From NCBI RefSeq assembly GCF_029873635.1, contig NC_080423.1:100130991-100194990 (forward strand): a DNA stretch of 64,000 nt, read 5' to 3'. Shown piece after piece: positions 1 through 12,446 of this stretch. The position numbers and the translations under genes are program-made. The notes below the pieces were generated by a model. The model searched no databases. It was not told the origin of the DNA and worked only from the letters and a program-made list of their open reading frames with translations. The first letter of the stretch is position 1. The number at the start of each line of letters is the position of its first letter. This DNA is from Malania oleifera (Eukaryota; Streptophyta; Magnoliopsida; Santalales; Ximeniaceae).

Positions 1-299
1 CCCAAGTTCATTGCATTTAGATGGATATCAACATCAAGAATCCATGATAAATAATTGTTGTCTTTGATATCAAGGGGAACAAATTCAACTTTACTTAGGT
101 TCGACATCTGAATAAATTAACAATAATAAGGCAATTTAGAAAACGAAATGTAAAAACTGAAATAAAACTAAGATAATAATATAATATTATTTCTATCCTT
201 GTGGGGTACTTAAATATGTTTTTTTAGGAACATTATTTTATTTTTCTCAATTTGTACTCTTCAAGAGCATGATTCCAGTTTACAATATTAAATTGGGTA

Positions 300-600
300 A
301 TAATTTACCACTTCTTTCGGAGGTTAAATATATTACCTCATCTGGAGGATAAATGTTTCACCTCTTTAGGAGGTCGAATTTAACATCTTTTCGGGAGGTT
401 AAAAAATATACCCTCTTCAGGAGGTAATGTCTCTTTGGGAGATTAAATATGTAGACGAGAAATTTAAATATATTGCCTCTACATGATGACTATCTCTTCG
501 GCAGATTTAAATATATTGCCTCTTCAGGAGGACTATCGTTTCGAGAGATTTAAATATATATAGCCTCTTCAGGAAGACTATCTTACCATCTCTTCTAGAG
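300..600. repeat. Degenerate minisatellite in the Copia leader
   Basis: A motif of roughly 30-45 bp built around CTCTTCAGGAGG and TTAAATATATTGCCTC recurs about seven times with many changes. It lies between the LTR and the gag start of the left-edge Copia, so it belongs to that element's untranslated leader. Unit boundaries are fuzzy. Confidence 0.5.
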
Positions 601-613
601 ATTGACACTCTTT

Positions 614-617
<4 letters not shown>

Positions 618-644
<27 letters not shown>
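618..644. repeat. (AT)n microsatellite
   Basis: An uninterrupted AT dinucleotide run within the Copia leader. Confidence 0.9.
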
Positions 645-749
645 TCTCTTCTGGATTATATTCTTGTGGAGTAAAACTTACAAGAAATAAATATATGAAA
701 TAAGAATTAAAGAAATAACTCGATTGGTTAGAGTCTCGTGCTGATAACG

Positions 750-1501
750 TGTTATAAAAGATGTAAGAAATAAATAGAAAATTAAATAAGACAAGACAGA
801 GATTTTACGTGTTTCGGATATACCTACTCCACGGGCGGATTGGATCAAGGCTTCACTATTTCAGGAGGAATTACAATATGATATGGATATGACCTTGTAC
901 AAAATATCTCTCCTTATTTCTTTATATCTCTTCTCTTTCTTTCTACTTCTATCTTTCTCTTTTTTTCTTTTCCTACGCCACTAGCTATGTGGGAGGAGGT
1001 ATTTATAGCCATCACAAGCTAGCTAATGCTAATTTTATTAGTGCAAACATATGGGGTAGGTTCATAGGGATATGAATTAGTGTAGACATATAGGGTAGGT
1101 TCATAGGGATATGAATTAGTGCAGATATATCCGAGAAAGGAGAGGGTCAGCCTTCAGGGCCCAGCTGATATTGTCCGCTTTGGACTTCAGGCCTCACGGT
1201 TTTAAAACGCATCAGACAGGGGAGAGAACCAACCATATTAAATGGCAGAACTCTCCCGACCTGCCAGCCGACGTGGGATTGCTTTCACAACACTCCCCCT
1301 CAATCCCACATGCGAGGTCTTCAAGACCTGCATGGGCCACCAAGAAAGGAGTAGGTCAGCCTTCAGGGTCCAGCTGATATTGTCCGCTTTGGACTTCAGG
1401 CCTCATGGTTTTAAAACGCGTCTAACAGGGGAGAGGACCAACCATATTAAATGGCAGAACTCTCTTGACCTCTCAGCTGATGTGGGGTTGCTTTCCCAAC
1501 A
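750..1501 (-). repeat. LTR of the left-edge Copia element, with internal tandem duplications
   Basis: The block has TG...CA ends (TGTTATAAAAG at the left on the plus strand, TTCCCAACA at the right). Inside it, a unit of about 211 bp is partly duplicated: GTCAGCCTTCAGG recurs about 211 bp apart (near 1146 and 1357), each copy followed by TGTCCGCTTTGGACTTCAGG and a run of matching sequence. A shorter 43 bp direct duplication (TAGGTTCATAGGGATATGAA) lies at about 1053-1130. LTRs carry the element's promoter and polyadenylation signal. Confidence 0.65.
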
Positions 1502-3623
1502 TTTTATGTATTTTCAAAAAAAATCTTTTTTCTGCCCCTTTGATTCACTTTCAGACATGTTTTTGTCTATCGAACAGGAACAATCAGCAGCTGCAGCAGG
1601 AAATAAATTTTTTTTTTCAGAATTGAGCTCTTTGCAGGAAATGGGGAAAAAGCAGCTGAGCAACAGCAGCTCTTCAATATTTGTGGACAATTTGGGAAAA
1701 ATTGAAAAACTAAAATAAACAGCAAGGAAATTTGGGGGATAAATAATGAAAAATGAAAATTGAAAAGTGAAAAATTGAAACAGGCTCAAACAGCAGTAAC
1801 TAAAAATTGAAATGTGAAAATTGAAAATTGGAACAGCAGCTCTTAAATCAGCAAAGCTTCATTATTTCATTAATTGATTTCATTCTTTCAAAATTTTCCA
1901 ATTTTTCATAATTTTCATATCATATGTGAAAATTGAAAAGTGAAAACAATTCAAAAGCAGCTGCAACTCACCTAGACTTTTAGAGTTTAGTTGAGACTTG
2001 AGAATGAGATGGAGAAAAGACCTTGAAGCAGAGAGGCTGTAGGGGGGTTGCGGAGAGAGACGAGAGGTTGTAGGAGGTCACCGGAGAGAGATGAGAGGTC
2101 CGAAGGGGTCCTCAGAGAGAGATGAGAGGTCAGAATGGGTTGTTGGAGAGAGATGAGAGGTCGGAAGGAGTCATTAGAGAGAGACAAGAAGCTGGAGGTA
2201 GTTGTCGGAGAGAGACGAGAAGCTGGAGGGAGTCATTGGAGAGAGATGTGAAGCTGGAGGGAGTCATTGGAGAGAGATGTGAAGCTGGAGGGAGTTGTTG
2301 AAGACAGATGAAAGCTTGGAAGGGGTCTGCACAACACCTTCAGTTGTCAAGAGGGAGGGGGGGGGGGGTTGATGTTCATCAAGCCCTAACAGTTTTTTGT
2401 TTTTTAATGTTTTAAATACCATTATGTCTGCTCCTAGAAGGTGTCTGAGGCATAAAAATCGCACCTTTTGTCCTGAGGCATACGCATTTTAGGAATCTTG
2501 CCTTTTAAGTTACGCTTTAGGGCGTTTTATGCCCAAAACGCATCAAGGCGCGCCTTAGGAATGCCTTTTAAAACACTGATCAATATCATTGAAATCAGCA
2601 TTAATCTCTTCATTAACACTATCATTATCATCATCATTATTATCATCAAATGTCTTAGTTTGCTAAATTCATCTTCATCCTCTAACTTACACCAACATTT
2701 TGAATCAACTGTTAAGGACAACTATGAATTAATAAAAATAAACTTGTGAGCTCCTAATTGCATATCATACAATCAAATTCACTTCCTAGCGCATTTCTTT
2801 CTCATTTGCAAGTTGTGTGGGAGTTGATCCAACATCTACTCTATGGTAAAATCATTTGAGAAAAGAATAAAAAGGTAGTCTACGATCATGAGATCCTGCA
2901 GCTTTTCTACCATTATCCTACTGATTCTATCAATCCTGTTATGGTCCTATTGCTATCATATGATTTTTTTAAATTTTTTATTAATGTTGGACATTGAATG
3001 TTCCAGCAAATTTATGGTTATCAGGTATCAACCATGATGTATTAATAGGAATTCCTGGATGAATTTTCCCACCAGAATTTTCAGCTAAGACCGACATTGT
3101 TTGTATCTTTCTTTATGAACATTTGCAGACTTCTATTTAGATGCTTGTACATTTGTCATAGTTAAATCCTTATATGTGTTTCCCATTTCTTTGCTATTTG
3201 GGAGAATAAATGCAGTAATTTTATCACCTTGTTTTCCACTGTTTTTAATCAGATATTGCTTATCGTGCTCATCAGTTGTGAGTTAGCTCTGGCCAGAATT
3301 AGGGCTCAGACTTCTGCCTAACTTACGAGCAAAAACATGGATGAACTTTGGAGGAGCTGCTGTCCTTGGGGCTTGATTTGTTTTACCTGATCAGCTTTAC
3401 ATGTCTTTTGTGATGGATCCTTCAGCTGTTCATCCTTGAAAAAAATCATAATTTTGAAGCTTACTTTGGTATCTTATTTTATCTGTTTTTGGTTAATAGC
3501 AGCGGCGGCTGTTATATAAATGGCCTGCTGGAGCTATAGCCTTTAATCATTCAAACATGTGGATTGTAGGAGCTGACTGCATTTACCCTTATTTTAATAG
3601 CTTTCTTCTTTAATATCTGGCAG
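1502..3623. other. Non-coding DNA 5' of the first visible ATAD3 exon (probably intron 1)
   Basis: I find no exon here. I looked for the conserved plant ATAD3 N-terminal region (a FDPE..ERGAKALREI-like segment) and did not see it. The stretch contains A/T-rich text with repeated AAAATTGAAAA phrases (1690-1950), a minisatellite (2030-2330), and a GCGCC/AAGGCG-type repeat tail at 2440-2580. From about 2750 to 3623 the sequence looks single-copy. The branch-point and pyrimidine region before 3624 ends in TGGCAG, a normal 3' splice site. Confidence 0.5.
2030..2330. repeat. Minisatellite, about 36 bp unit, about 8 copies
   Basis: A purine-rich unit built around GGAGAGAGATGAGAGGT and GAAGCTGGAGGGAGTCATT repeats head to tail with variation. 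The last two or three copies are nearly identical, which suggests recent unit exchange. It lies in presumed intron sequence. Confidence 0.75.
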
Positions 3624-6600
3624 GAGAGGCAAAAGGTTATATATGAAGAGCAGAAAAAGCTAGCTCAGCAGCAGGCTCAAATAAAATCTCAGATGGCTCG
3701 ATATGAGGATGAATTGGCAAGGAAAAGGATGCAGGCACGTGGCTTTCATTTGTTGGACTTGTGCTGAAGTTTCATACAGAGGTGTTTTAATTGCTTCTTG
3801 TTTCTGCAGGCAGACAATGAACATCAAAGAGCAAGGAATCAAGAGCTCGTAAAACTACAGGAAGACTCATCAATTAGGCAAGAGCAAGCCAGGCGAGCTA
3901 CAGAAGAGCAGATTCAAGCACAGCGTCGGCAAACAGAAAGGGAGAAGGCTGAGATGGAGCGTGAAACAATAAGAGTGAGAGCCATGGCAGAAGCAGAAGG
4001 GAGAGCCCATGAAGCAAAGCTGGCAGAAGACGTTAATAGACGAATGCTGATGGAACGTGCTAGTGCAGAGAGAGAGAAATGGGTTGCTGCTATAAACACT
4101 GCTTTTGATCATATTGGAGGTATTTCAATCCACCAGGGTTTTTTTTTTTGGATTGCGTCTTGAGGAACGCTAGTTGAAGAGGATGTCTATATTGCCAATA
4201 GTAGGATTTATTTGCATCGCAAACGCTTGGTGGTTATGTTTGTGTTTTTTAAGAGCGGTCACTATCTGGATTTTTGTGCTTAACGTTGAATTATTTGGCA
4301 AAAGGTCCAAAAGATATTTTTTTGTTTGTGAATTAATGTTTTGCTCTACAAGTCTATGTAGGTAAACTTTTCATGCGATGACACAAATATCTCTGAACCA
4401 CACTGTGGCCTAATTGAGTTTTGTTCATGAAGGTGCACCATACTGAAGAAGTTGATGCTATTTGTCCATTTTAAATTTGTTTCTGATTGTTTACTTTTAG
4501 TTGGAGCTGCAAATTCCCCCTACCCACCCCTGCAACAACCACTGAGCTTTGTGCTCCTTAGGTAGGGTCAGCTACATGAATCTTCTTTGGCAATTACGCA
4601 TGATCATCTGAAAGGCAGAGCATTGTCAAATTGTTACAATATCAGTTGAAGTTATTCTAGGTCTACCCCTCCCTTCCAAATGCCTCTTAACAACAACAAA
4701 ATCACCTAGACATTGGAAAAAAAAAAGGAAAATGTCTCCGTGGGTTAAAAGTTCCGTGCATGCTGATGTGGATTTAAAGAATTTTGCTATTCATCGCGCA
4801 AAACTATCTCTAGGAATATTCATAAGTGATGTGGAATTCCATGATTTGTTGGAATTGTTGACTTTTTCACACTTGATTTCTTACAAATCATGGTTCCACA
4901 TCATTCATAAAAATTTCTTGTGGATAGAGTTTTCTGGGTTTGAAGGGTGATTTTAGAGTGTAGAAGAGAACTAGGTGGAAAATGTAAAATTTCCCTGTGG
5001 TCTAGAGTGCTTTTGTAACTTGTGTGTGTCAGGAATGTATAATAAAAAAGTTTTAGATTGCCTCTCTAAAATGTGTTTGTCTTGTTGATTGTTACAGTAG
5101 TATTTTATTATTTTCCAGCTTTGTCTGTTTAATTGTTCAATCATATCATACACTAAACACTTTCGTGCATTTGCCATGAGTTGTTTTGGTTTTATGTGCC
5201 AACACATTTGCGCATCAAGTTTTCCACCATTTGCTTCTGATTATGTAGCTTAACTTCATATCATTCACACAGTGGTGGGCACATGCCAGCCTGCTGCCCA
5301 GATTTCTATTCTAAATTTATTAGGCTTGGGACTGGGCATATTTGGAAACTTACAAACCCTCAGCACAACCTGAGCCTGTGCCCATCTTCCACTCACATGT
5401 CTATCCTTCCTATCCTCTTGGTGCTAGCTACAATATGAGTGATGGATGTGTGTTTGTGTCCATGTGTTGATTGAAGCCATATTATATTATTTTGATCTAA
5501 CATTTTTTGCATATCTTCCTCCTATCACATCATTCATCGTATTTGTGCAGGCACTTATGGCCATTTTGTTGGTTTAGAATTTCTTCCCCCATCCTCTCTT
5601 TATGGAAAAGAATGTTTTATTAAGAGAGAGAAGAGACATGCAAAAAAGGACAGGGCATTCTTCAAAAATAGAAGGAAGGTATCGCATAAAAACACCCCTC
5701 CAGTCGCTCAATGAAGTACCCCTAAAATCTCATCGCTCTCATTCCTTTCAACGCTCTCATTCCTTTCAACCTGGTAAATCCAAAGAGTAGCGCACTAAGC
5801 ACATTCCCACACAATCTTCCTTTTCTTACCCTTACCAAGTCCCAAAAATTAGTCTTAAAAAGATCTTCCAGAGTAGCTGAACAAACCCATTGTCCAATTC
5901 ACGCCTTGTGCTCTGACAATGAAGAAAAGAGGTGAGCATTATTCTCCGCAGAAGGCACGTCATAGAGATATCTGGACTTAAGAACCTCATGAGCCATTTC
6001 ACTTGTAAGAGATCATTAGTTTCATTCTGCGAAGAACCAAAGCTGAAGTGAAAGGCTTGACTTCTGGTCTGAAGGAACTTCTGCTTTCCAAATGAGTTTG
6101 TCAGAGGGAAAGGAAGTAAAAGGATAAATTTTCAACAAATAAGACAAGAAATATTTTTAAGAATGAACACCAGAACTTTCCCACAGCTGAAGTCTAGCAT
6201 TAGACTTAGAATGAGGTATAAAGAATTCAAGAGCCTCTGCCAAGCAAGCAAAGCCATCAATTTCCTTGTCATTAAGATTTTTAAAGTGAAAAGCCCAAGA
6301 AATTGTTCCCTCCAACAATGAGCAAAAAGAGGAAATAGCCGCATTATGTACTAACAGTCTGCGAGCTGATGAAAAGTTGTTGAAGTCTGAAACTTTGAAA
6401 TTAGACTTGGTAGACTTCTCCACCTAAATCTTCCTAAAATTGAACAGAAATACCAGCCCAGATTTTGTAATCATTAAATGGGAAAAATACGAGAAACTTG
6501 GGATGTGAGCTTCCAGGTACTTGCATTTGTTGTATTGATCCTTCCTTTGGCATTGCACCCTTTTCATTGATTGCAATACTGCTGGAGGCCTGATGTGGAG

Positions 6601-9600
6601 AGTCGGTCCAACCTCGAAGCCATATTTGTTGATCCATAAACTTAGGGGGTTTTATTATTTTGATTTAGTTTTACTTTTTGTTATTTTTTAGGAAAATATA
6701 TTTCTTTTAATATTGGGAGTATGGTTGGTAATCACTTTGAAGGGTTGGCTTTGAATTTGGAAAAATTTACTATTTGGTTTTTTAGGGTTTTTACCCACCG
6801 GAGTTACTTGTGTTGTGTTGTGCAACAATTAGTGCTCAGCTGTCGCTGTGTCACTGTTGCCATCCATTGGTCACCATTCTCAAGTCTCAATTCTCACATC
6901 CCAGTCCCATTTGGGTTGTTGAAGCCTCAGTTGACTGCCTTCAAAGATGCATTGGCATGGTAATGACATGTGGGTAGGATGAGAGGAAATAAAAGAGAAC
7001 ACATGTCACAAATGACACGAGAGCGCTCAAACAACTTAAGAAAAAACTAAGGGATAGGACCCCCTTAAATGAACCCTGATTCAAGTCCACCAAGCCAAAA
7101 CTCTCTTAAACATCCTAAGACTTGGATTGGTCGAGACCCTGCTATGTGTCTCTATGTCCAATTCCAGCACATGCCGCCAATATTGAACTCCTGAAAGAAT
7201 GCAAACATAATATATATATATATATATAAAATTAATTTAAGTACTATGCACATGCAAAGTTGATGTTTATTATTAATTTCATAACCTAGAGCATAACAGT
7301 AATTTTTACATTTATGAAGCTCCTATCCTTATTTTATGGTTTTAGAAGGTGGATCCTTTTGCTGGAATTTCAGTTTTGAAGGAATCTTAACAATTGGGAT
7401 GCAGTTGATCTTTCTTTCACTGTCATCTTTCTTTCACTGTCTAGTTTGTTAGATGCTTTTTAGCCTTATTCTGGGAAGGGGAAGATCTAGAGTTTGGATG
7501 GTTTGAGGATTTTTACTTGCAAATATATATATTTTTGTATCATTTAATTCTAAGTCAAGATATTTATTTGTTTGCAGTCCTTAATAACACCAACAATATG
7601 CTGCTAGGAAGTCTTTCATCCCGAATGCTTTTGTTATGTGCCTTGATAGTATTGAGACTCATTCCCATCTATTTTTGGCATTGCTCAGCAGCTTGGAATT
7701 TGTGGAGTAGATTGTTTGGGCCTTTTTTTGAGATATGGGTGTGCCTCATGTCATTAGATGCATTCTTTGCATCTCTTTCAAAGGTTTTGGGAGGAATTAG
7801 GACACTAGTTGACTGTGGCATTCTGTAATTTTTGACTTGTTTTGGGGCATGTGGTTGGAAATGCAAATATCTTCAAAGGGGGCTCTCTGATTTTGTCACT
7901 GCTGTGAGGCAGAATTGGGTTTATAGCATCTCTATGGGCTTTCTCCTGGTGTTTCAAGGGGATATGTTTTTCAGATTCAGACCTCTAGGGTGACTGGATT
8001 GCAAATACATCACTGATGTTGTATTGTCCTTTCTCTCTCTCTTTGTTTTTTTGCCTGTTTTTATGATTTAGGAGGATTCCTTATTTTTTGTTTTAATTGC
8101 ATCGATGTATCTTTTCTTTATCTCAGTGAAATTTTCCTTTTAGTTTTTAATCAGAGAAGGGGATAGGCGTAAGATTATGCCTTGACTAAAGACTGAACTA
8201 AGATAATGACTAACATTGTACAAAACAAGCAGCTGTCATATTGGACTCTTCAATCACCCTCACCACACAACAGCTCCAGCAACATCATTCCTAACCATGG
8301 TATATTTAAGCCCTGATTTTTTTTTTCACAAAACCTGAACAGGCAAGCACCTTCCAAAGTTGTAAATGGTTTAACTAGCAAATTGTATATGGGAAATTTC
8401 TAATCGTTCTCTCCACACTAAGGCCCTGGATAATCCAGAGCTTGTGTGCACGCATCATAGTCCTACTTACTAAATCAGCCAGCAGCACTGAACAAAAAAC
8501 TGGAAAGTATAGCCCTCTGTCCAGCCCTTCTAAATACGGTAAACCAATCTTCAGGTTGTCCATTAACAAAAACAGAATAGAAATCCATTTCCTTCATCTA
8601 TCCGCGAAGCCCTTACTCTCCAACACCCTATATCAAGAAAACCTAATTCACCCTATCAAGTTTTTATGTTTCTTAGAATTTGGGTTTCTGAAACTCTGAT
8701 GTTAGTTGTGTTTACCCATTTACTCAGGTATGGGTCACACAGGGGATTGGCAGCAATACCTTGTTAATCGTAAAAAAATGTTTTTAGTAAGATGGTTCAA
8801 CATTATAGACAATCAAGGTTGATAATGCAAAACCTTGTTTATCTTGGAATGGGACAGTGTGGCTGGCGATTGTTAATTTTTGTTTTTCCTTTTTGGACTT
8901 CTTGTCCTCGTCTAGATTGTACCTTTTCCACCAGGGGGGCAGTGGGGGTGGGGGTGAGACAGAGTGAGAGAGGCTAGGCTTTTGTTTTGATCTCCATTTA
9001 CGATGATCTGGGATTTTGTTTTGATCTTGGCATCCTCATTTTAATGATACTCTTTTACTGATCCCTTTGCGCCCACCCCATCTCAGAAAAACAACAATAT
9101 GATGCATGTTTAAGTGGTGCGTTCTGAAACAGGTGCAATTCACTGGGTGTTGTAGCCGCTTCCGGACTCGGTTGTCCATGTCCATGTCTATGAACTCACT
9201 TTACTTGGCTTGGAAACTCAGTACGCAGCACTTTTCTTGTATAAGTTTTTGAAATTAAAAAATCCAGTCTCTATTGTGGGTCCCTGTTTGTTATTGAAAC
9301 AGGGTTATTTTTGACATCTAGTGTTCCCATTCCAAGGACAGAGATACATGTAACTTCTTTTTGACCTATTTTTATATCTAAATGTACTATTCAAACCAAA
9401 ATTTCCTTCTTTTCATTGCACCTATGGTGCACCTTTTTGTCAATAATTGTGTTTAATGATGTAAATCAATAGCACGTTTAAACCTTCAATCAAGTAAGCG
9501 TCATTCTACTTTCTTGTGGCTATCCTTCATGACTTATTGTGGCTAACCACATGAATCATTTCTAGCATCTTGAGACTCATTACATGAATCCTTCTATGTC

Positions 9601-12446
9601 ACTCTGCGCTGTCCAAGGCCAGATTTTTGCTAAATATTTTCTCATTCCCTCTATCTATATTCTTTCCTCATCTTGTTGTAATACCTTCAACTTTAATCAA
9701 ACATTGATGTTTTAGTCATCATGCTTCATTACACATAACCAAACCCTTTGAATGACTTCAAGCCCTCATTGCCTTTGTGCTACATCTCACTTTCTCAAAT
9801 GCGTATTTTGTTCCTCCTATTTTTTAGCTTTGCAGTTCATTCACCTCAATGTTTTCACTTTCGACATGCAAGTTTATGGGCATGATCCTTTTTGACTGTT
9901 TTAAGAATTTGAGTTATTTATAAGTACTGGGTTTGCGTAATTAATCAGCGAGCAGCCGATTGAGAATTTGAATTCCCTACTATATCAGTGTCTCTCTCGC
10001 AGTTGCTCTCTTAGATCATGTGTGCATGTGTATCTTTTTGGAAATTTATTTCTTGAATTCATTTGGTTTGCATAACACACCAGTGCTGAACCTTCTATTG
10101 AAAAAACATGCCAACACTGAACTGCATTAATCAAGTTCTCTACTTTTTCAACATCAGACGGGCCCAAGAGAAGTTCTTATTAGTACCGAAGGAAACCCTT
10201 CCAAGTAACAGGTTACACAAGCCCTGCTTGCAAGGATAAGAGAAGAAAGGCATTCTGCTAGCCAGTTAAAAAAGAACATCCCATATTAAAATAAGCACTT
10301 AAGTAGCATATCTAGTAGAAAACCCTTATATTAGATTCATCTTGAACTAAGAAGGATAACAAGCGTTTTAGCAGATCTACTCATCTATAAGTAACTTTGT
10401 CAAATTCTATCTGGTAATTTTTACATTTTATAGATTAAGAAATATTTCTAAAAATTAGACTCTTGATTGCAGGGGGTTTGCGGGCTATATTAACGGATCA
10501 AAATAAGTTGGTTGTAGCTGTTGGTGGAGTGACAGCTCTTGCTGCAGGAATCTATACAACAAGGTATGTATTGTAATCATCATTATAATCAGTTGCTAAT
10601 TGCAAGTGGCTTCTGGCTTATGCAAGTTTGTTTCAGGGAAGGTGCAAAGGTGATTTGGAGCTATGTTGACAGAATATTGGGACAACCGTCTTTGATCAGG
10701 GAGTCCTCCAGAGGAAAGTACCCCTGGTCAAACTTGTTTTCTCGTAACTTTAGCACTTCATCACGTAGCATGAATAAGGGGTCTGCCTCAAAAAATGGGA
10801 ATGGATTTGGAGATGTGATTTTGCATCCTTCCCTTCAGAAAAGAATTGAGCAGCTGGCTAATGCAACTGCCAACACAAAATCCCATCAAGCGCCATTCCG
10901 GAACATGCTGTTCTATGGCCCTCCAGGAACAGGGAAAACTATGGCTGCCAGAGAGCTGGCTCGGAAATCTGTATGAGATCCTATCCTCTTATTCTGTAGA
11001 GTATCTTATTTCGGAGTTCTGTTTGGTTGATCTTATATTACTCTCTTTCCTGTTTTAGATTTTGCAGTTCAGAGTTTGGATAAAACAAATGTTGGTCAGA
11101 GAATGTGTGACTGAGTTGATTCATGAATGTTCACTATTATGTTGAAACAAGAAATGATATGTTTGGATGAGGTTTTGTTTTTGATGTTGGGATGGGGTTT
11201 TTGTTTTTGATGTTGCCATCAACTTCTGAAACTCTAGAATTGGATTTTGGTCAACTATTTCCTTGAACGCTAGAGCCATATCTTGTGCTGTAGGGTTCAT
11301 TCAAGTGCTTTCATATTGGCATTAAGATAGTTTAAGAAATTATACCTGTCCCCCATTGTCTCTGTACAAAATATATTTAAAATGCTCCTTAGGATTATGT
11401 ATTTACAAAGATGTACCTATTCCCATTCTGTTCATTTAATATGATGTTAAAAATGCTTTCAGGGATTGGATTATGCTTTGATGACTGGTGGAGATGTTGC
11501 ACCGTTGGGATCACAGGCAGTTACAAAGATACATCAACTGTTTGATTGGTCTAAAAAGTCTCGTAAGGGCTTACTGCTCTTCATTGATGAAGCAGATGCA
11601 TTTTTGTGCGAGTAAGTGATATTTTCTTTTCAATCAAGTACCTGATGGTATTCTCTCAAGGAATGCAGCATGAGATCTAGTACTTATTGGGATGATATGG
11701 TCAAGATCAAATTCCTGATATCTTAATCAAATTATTCAATCAACAATTACTTCAAAATAACTTGATCATTTCATAGATTCAACCTAATTAGCCAGTTTAG
11801 CATGGGACTTATTTGAAGGGGTTTGGCTTTGGCTATTACCTTATTAGGTTGACTCATATCTCTTGGACAATATCCAGGATGTTTAAGGGTTGCGATTATA
11901 GTTCATGTGTGGTTTGTTCTTTAATTGTGTAGGCGGAACAAAACCTATATGAGTGAAGCCCAAAGAAGTGCTCTCAATGCCCTCCTTTTCCGCACTGGTG
12001 ATCAGTCCAAGGACATAGTCCTTGCACTTGCTACAAACCGTCCTGGAGATCTTGATTCAGCTGTGGCAGACCGTGTTGATGAAGTTTTGGAGTTCCCTTT
12101 GCCCGGGGAAGACGAACGCTTCAAGCTTTTGAAGCTTTATCTGGACAAATACATAGCTCAAGCTGGAGCCCGTAAACCTGGCTTCTTCTCACAATTGTTC
12201 CAGAGACAGCAACAGAAGATAGAGATTAAGGGATTAACTGATGATGTTCTAAGGGAAGCAGCAGCTAAAACTGATGGATTCTCTGGCAGAGAGATTGCAA
12301 AATTGATGGCTGGTGTCCAAGCTACCGTTTATGGTAGCGAGAACTGTGTGCTTGACCCAAAAATGTTTCGCGAGGTTGTAGATTATAAGGTTGCGGAACA
12401 CCAACAGAGAAGGAAACTTGCTGCTGCAGAGGGAGGAAACACTTGA
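3624..12446 (+). CDS. ATAD3: ATAD3-type mitochondrial AAA+ ATPase, six 3' exons (5' end outside window)
   Basis: ATAD3 proteins sit in the mitochondrial inner membrane, with the AAA+ domain in the matrix, and help organise nucleoids and membrane contacts. Exons read as 3624-3734, 3810-4119, 10473-10563, 10637-10970, 11463-11611 and 11933-12446; phases match at every junction, giving 502 residues to the TGA. The first two exons are a charged coiled coil (DUF3523) containing [15 protein letters not shown] and [15 protein letters not shown]. Exon 3 carries the hydrophobic membrane segment ([17 protein letters not shown]). Walker A GPPGTGKT lies at 10917-10940, Walker [12 protein letters not shown] at about 11569-11603, and sensor 1 ATNRPGDLD near 12033. 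Plant family members have about 600-640 residues, so roughly 100-130 N-terminal residues are missing and should lie left of position 1. The intron at 3735-3809 appears to use a GC donor. The frame is intact, so the gene looks functional. Confidence 0.93.
5590..6430 (-). mobile_element. L1-type LINE remnant, C-terminal end of ORF2
   Basis: Minus-strand translation in shifting frames gives pieces such as [25 protein letters not shown] and [11 protein letters not shown]. These match the zinc-finger-like region (zf-RVT) after the reverse transcriptase of plant L1 elements, followed by a VERNES-like tail. The 3' end is near 5600, where the minus strand reads CTCTCTTAATAAAACATTC, like an L1 3' end. 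Several frameshifts and stops show it is dead. L1 ORF2 normally supplies endonuclease and reverse transcriptase. Confidence 0.6.
7560..8150 (+). mobile_element. L1-type LINE remnant, 3' end
   Basis: Plus-strand pieces include [24 protein letters not shown] and [14 protein letters not shown], which fit the last part of plant L1 ORF2. It ends with a T-rich tail around ATGTATCTTTTCTTTATCTC. The frame changes at least twice. It lies between two minus-strand L1 pieces, so it may have inserted into an older minus-strand copy. Confidence 0.55.
8170..8660 (-). mobile_element. L1-type LINE remnant, reverse-transcriptase piece
   Basis: Minus-strand text contains a KGFADR-like segment, then [21 protein letters not shown], and then [20 protein letters not shown]. 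This matches the L1 reverse-transcriptase stretch that in intact elements reads ...GLRQGDPLSPFLF..ADVLSRMMMRA. It is degraded, with frameshifts. It may be the 5' continuation of the minus-strand piece at 5590-6430, separated by the plus-strand copy. Confidence 0.5.

Larger units (their letters stand above)
1..1501 (-). mobile_element. Ty1/Copia retrotransposon, 5' part, runs off the left edge
   Basis: Read on the minus strand, the order is LTR (1501 to 750), untranslated leader (749 to 108), then the start of a Copia gag at 107 that continues past position 1. The gag opens MSNLSKVEFVPL and contains NNYLSWILDVDIHL, the usual N-terminus of plant Copia gag proteins. The LTR ends in TGTTATAAC-type sequence followed by the CGTTATCAGCACGAG-type primer-site region typical of this Copia group. 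Only one LTR is in the window, so the target-site duplication cannot be tested. By its position it probably lies in the first intron of ATAD3, on the opposite strand; that is inference. What is known: gag packages the element's RNA. Confidence 0.75.
4120..10472. other. 6.35 kb ATAD3 intron
   Basis: The intron is bounded by GGAG|GTATTT and TTGCAG|GGGG, splitting a glycine codon. It contains no further ATAD3 exon: the protein is continuous across it compared with plant orthologues. It holds L1 LINE remnants on both strands (entries at 5590-6430, 7560-8150 and 8170-8660) and a short (TA)n at about 7210-7228. The rest (4120-5580, 6440-7550, 8700-10472) is AT-rich with no feature I can support. 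Confidence 0.75.

Noticed and set aside
1242-1718. 158-residue plus-strand open frame
   Set aside because: It lies across the end of a Copia LTR and adjacent A/T-rich DNA; no family resemblance and the first part repeats because the LTR has an internal duplication.
7517-7828. 103-residue plus-strand frame as a host gene in the ATAD3 intron
   Set aside because: Its sequence matches the C-terminal part of plant L1 ORF2 and continues in other frames, so it is a LINE remnant.
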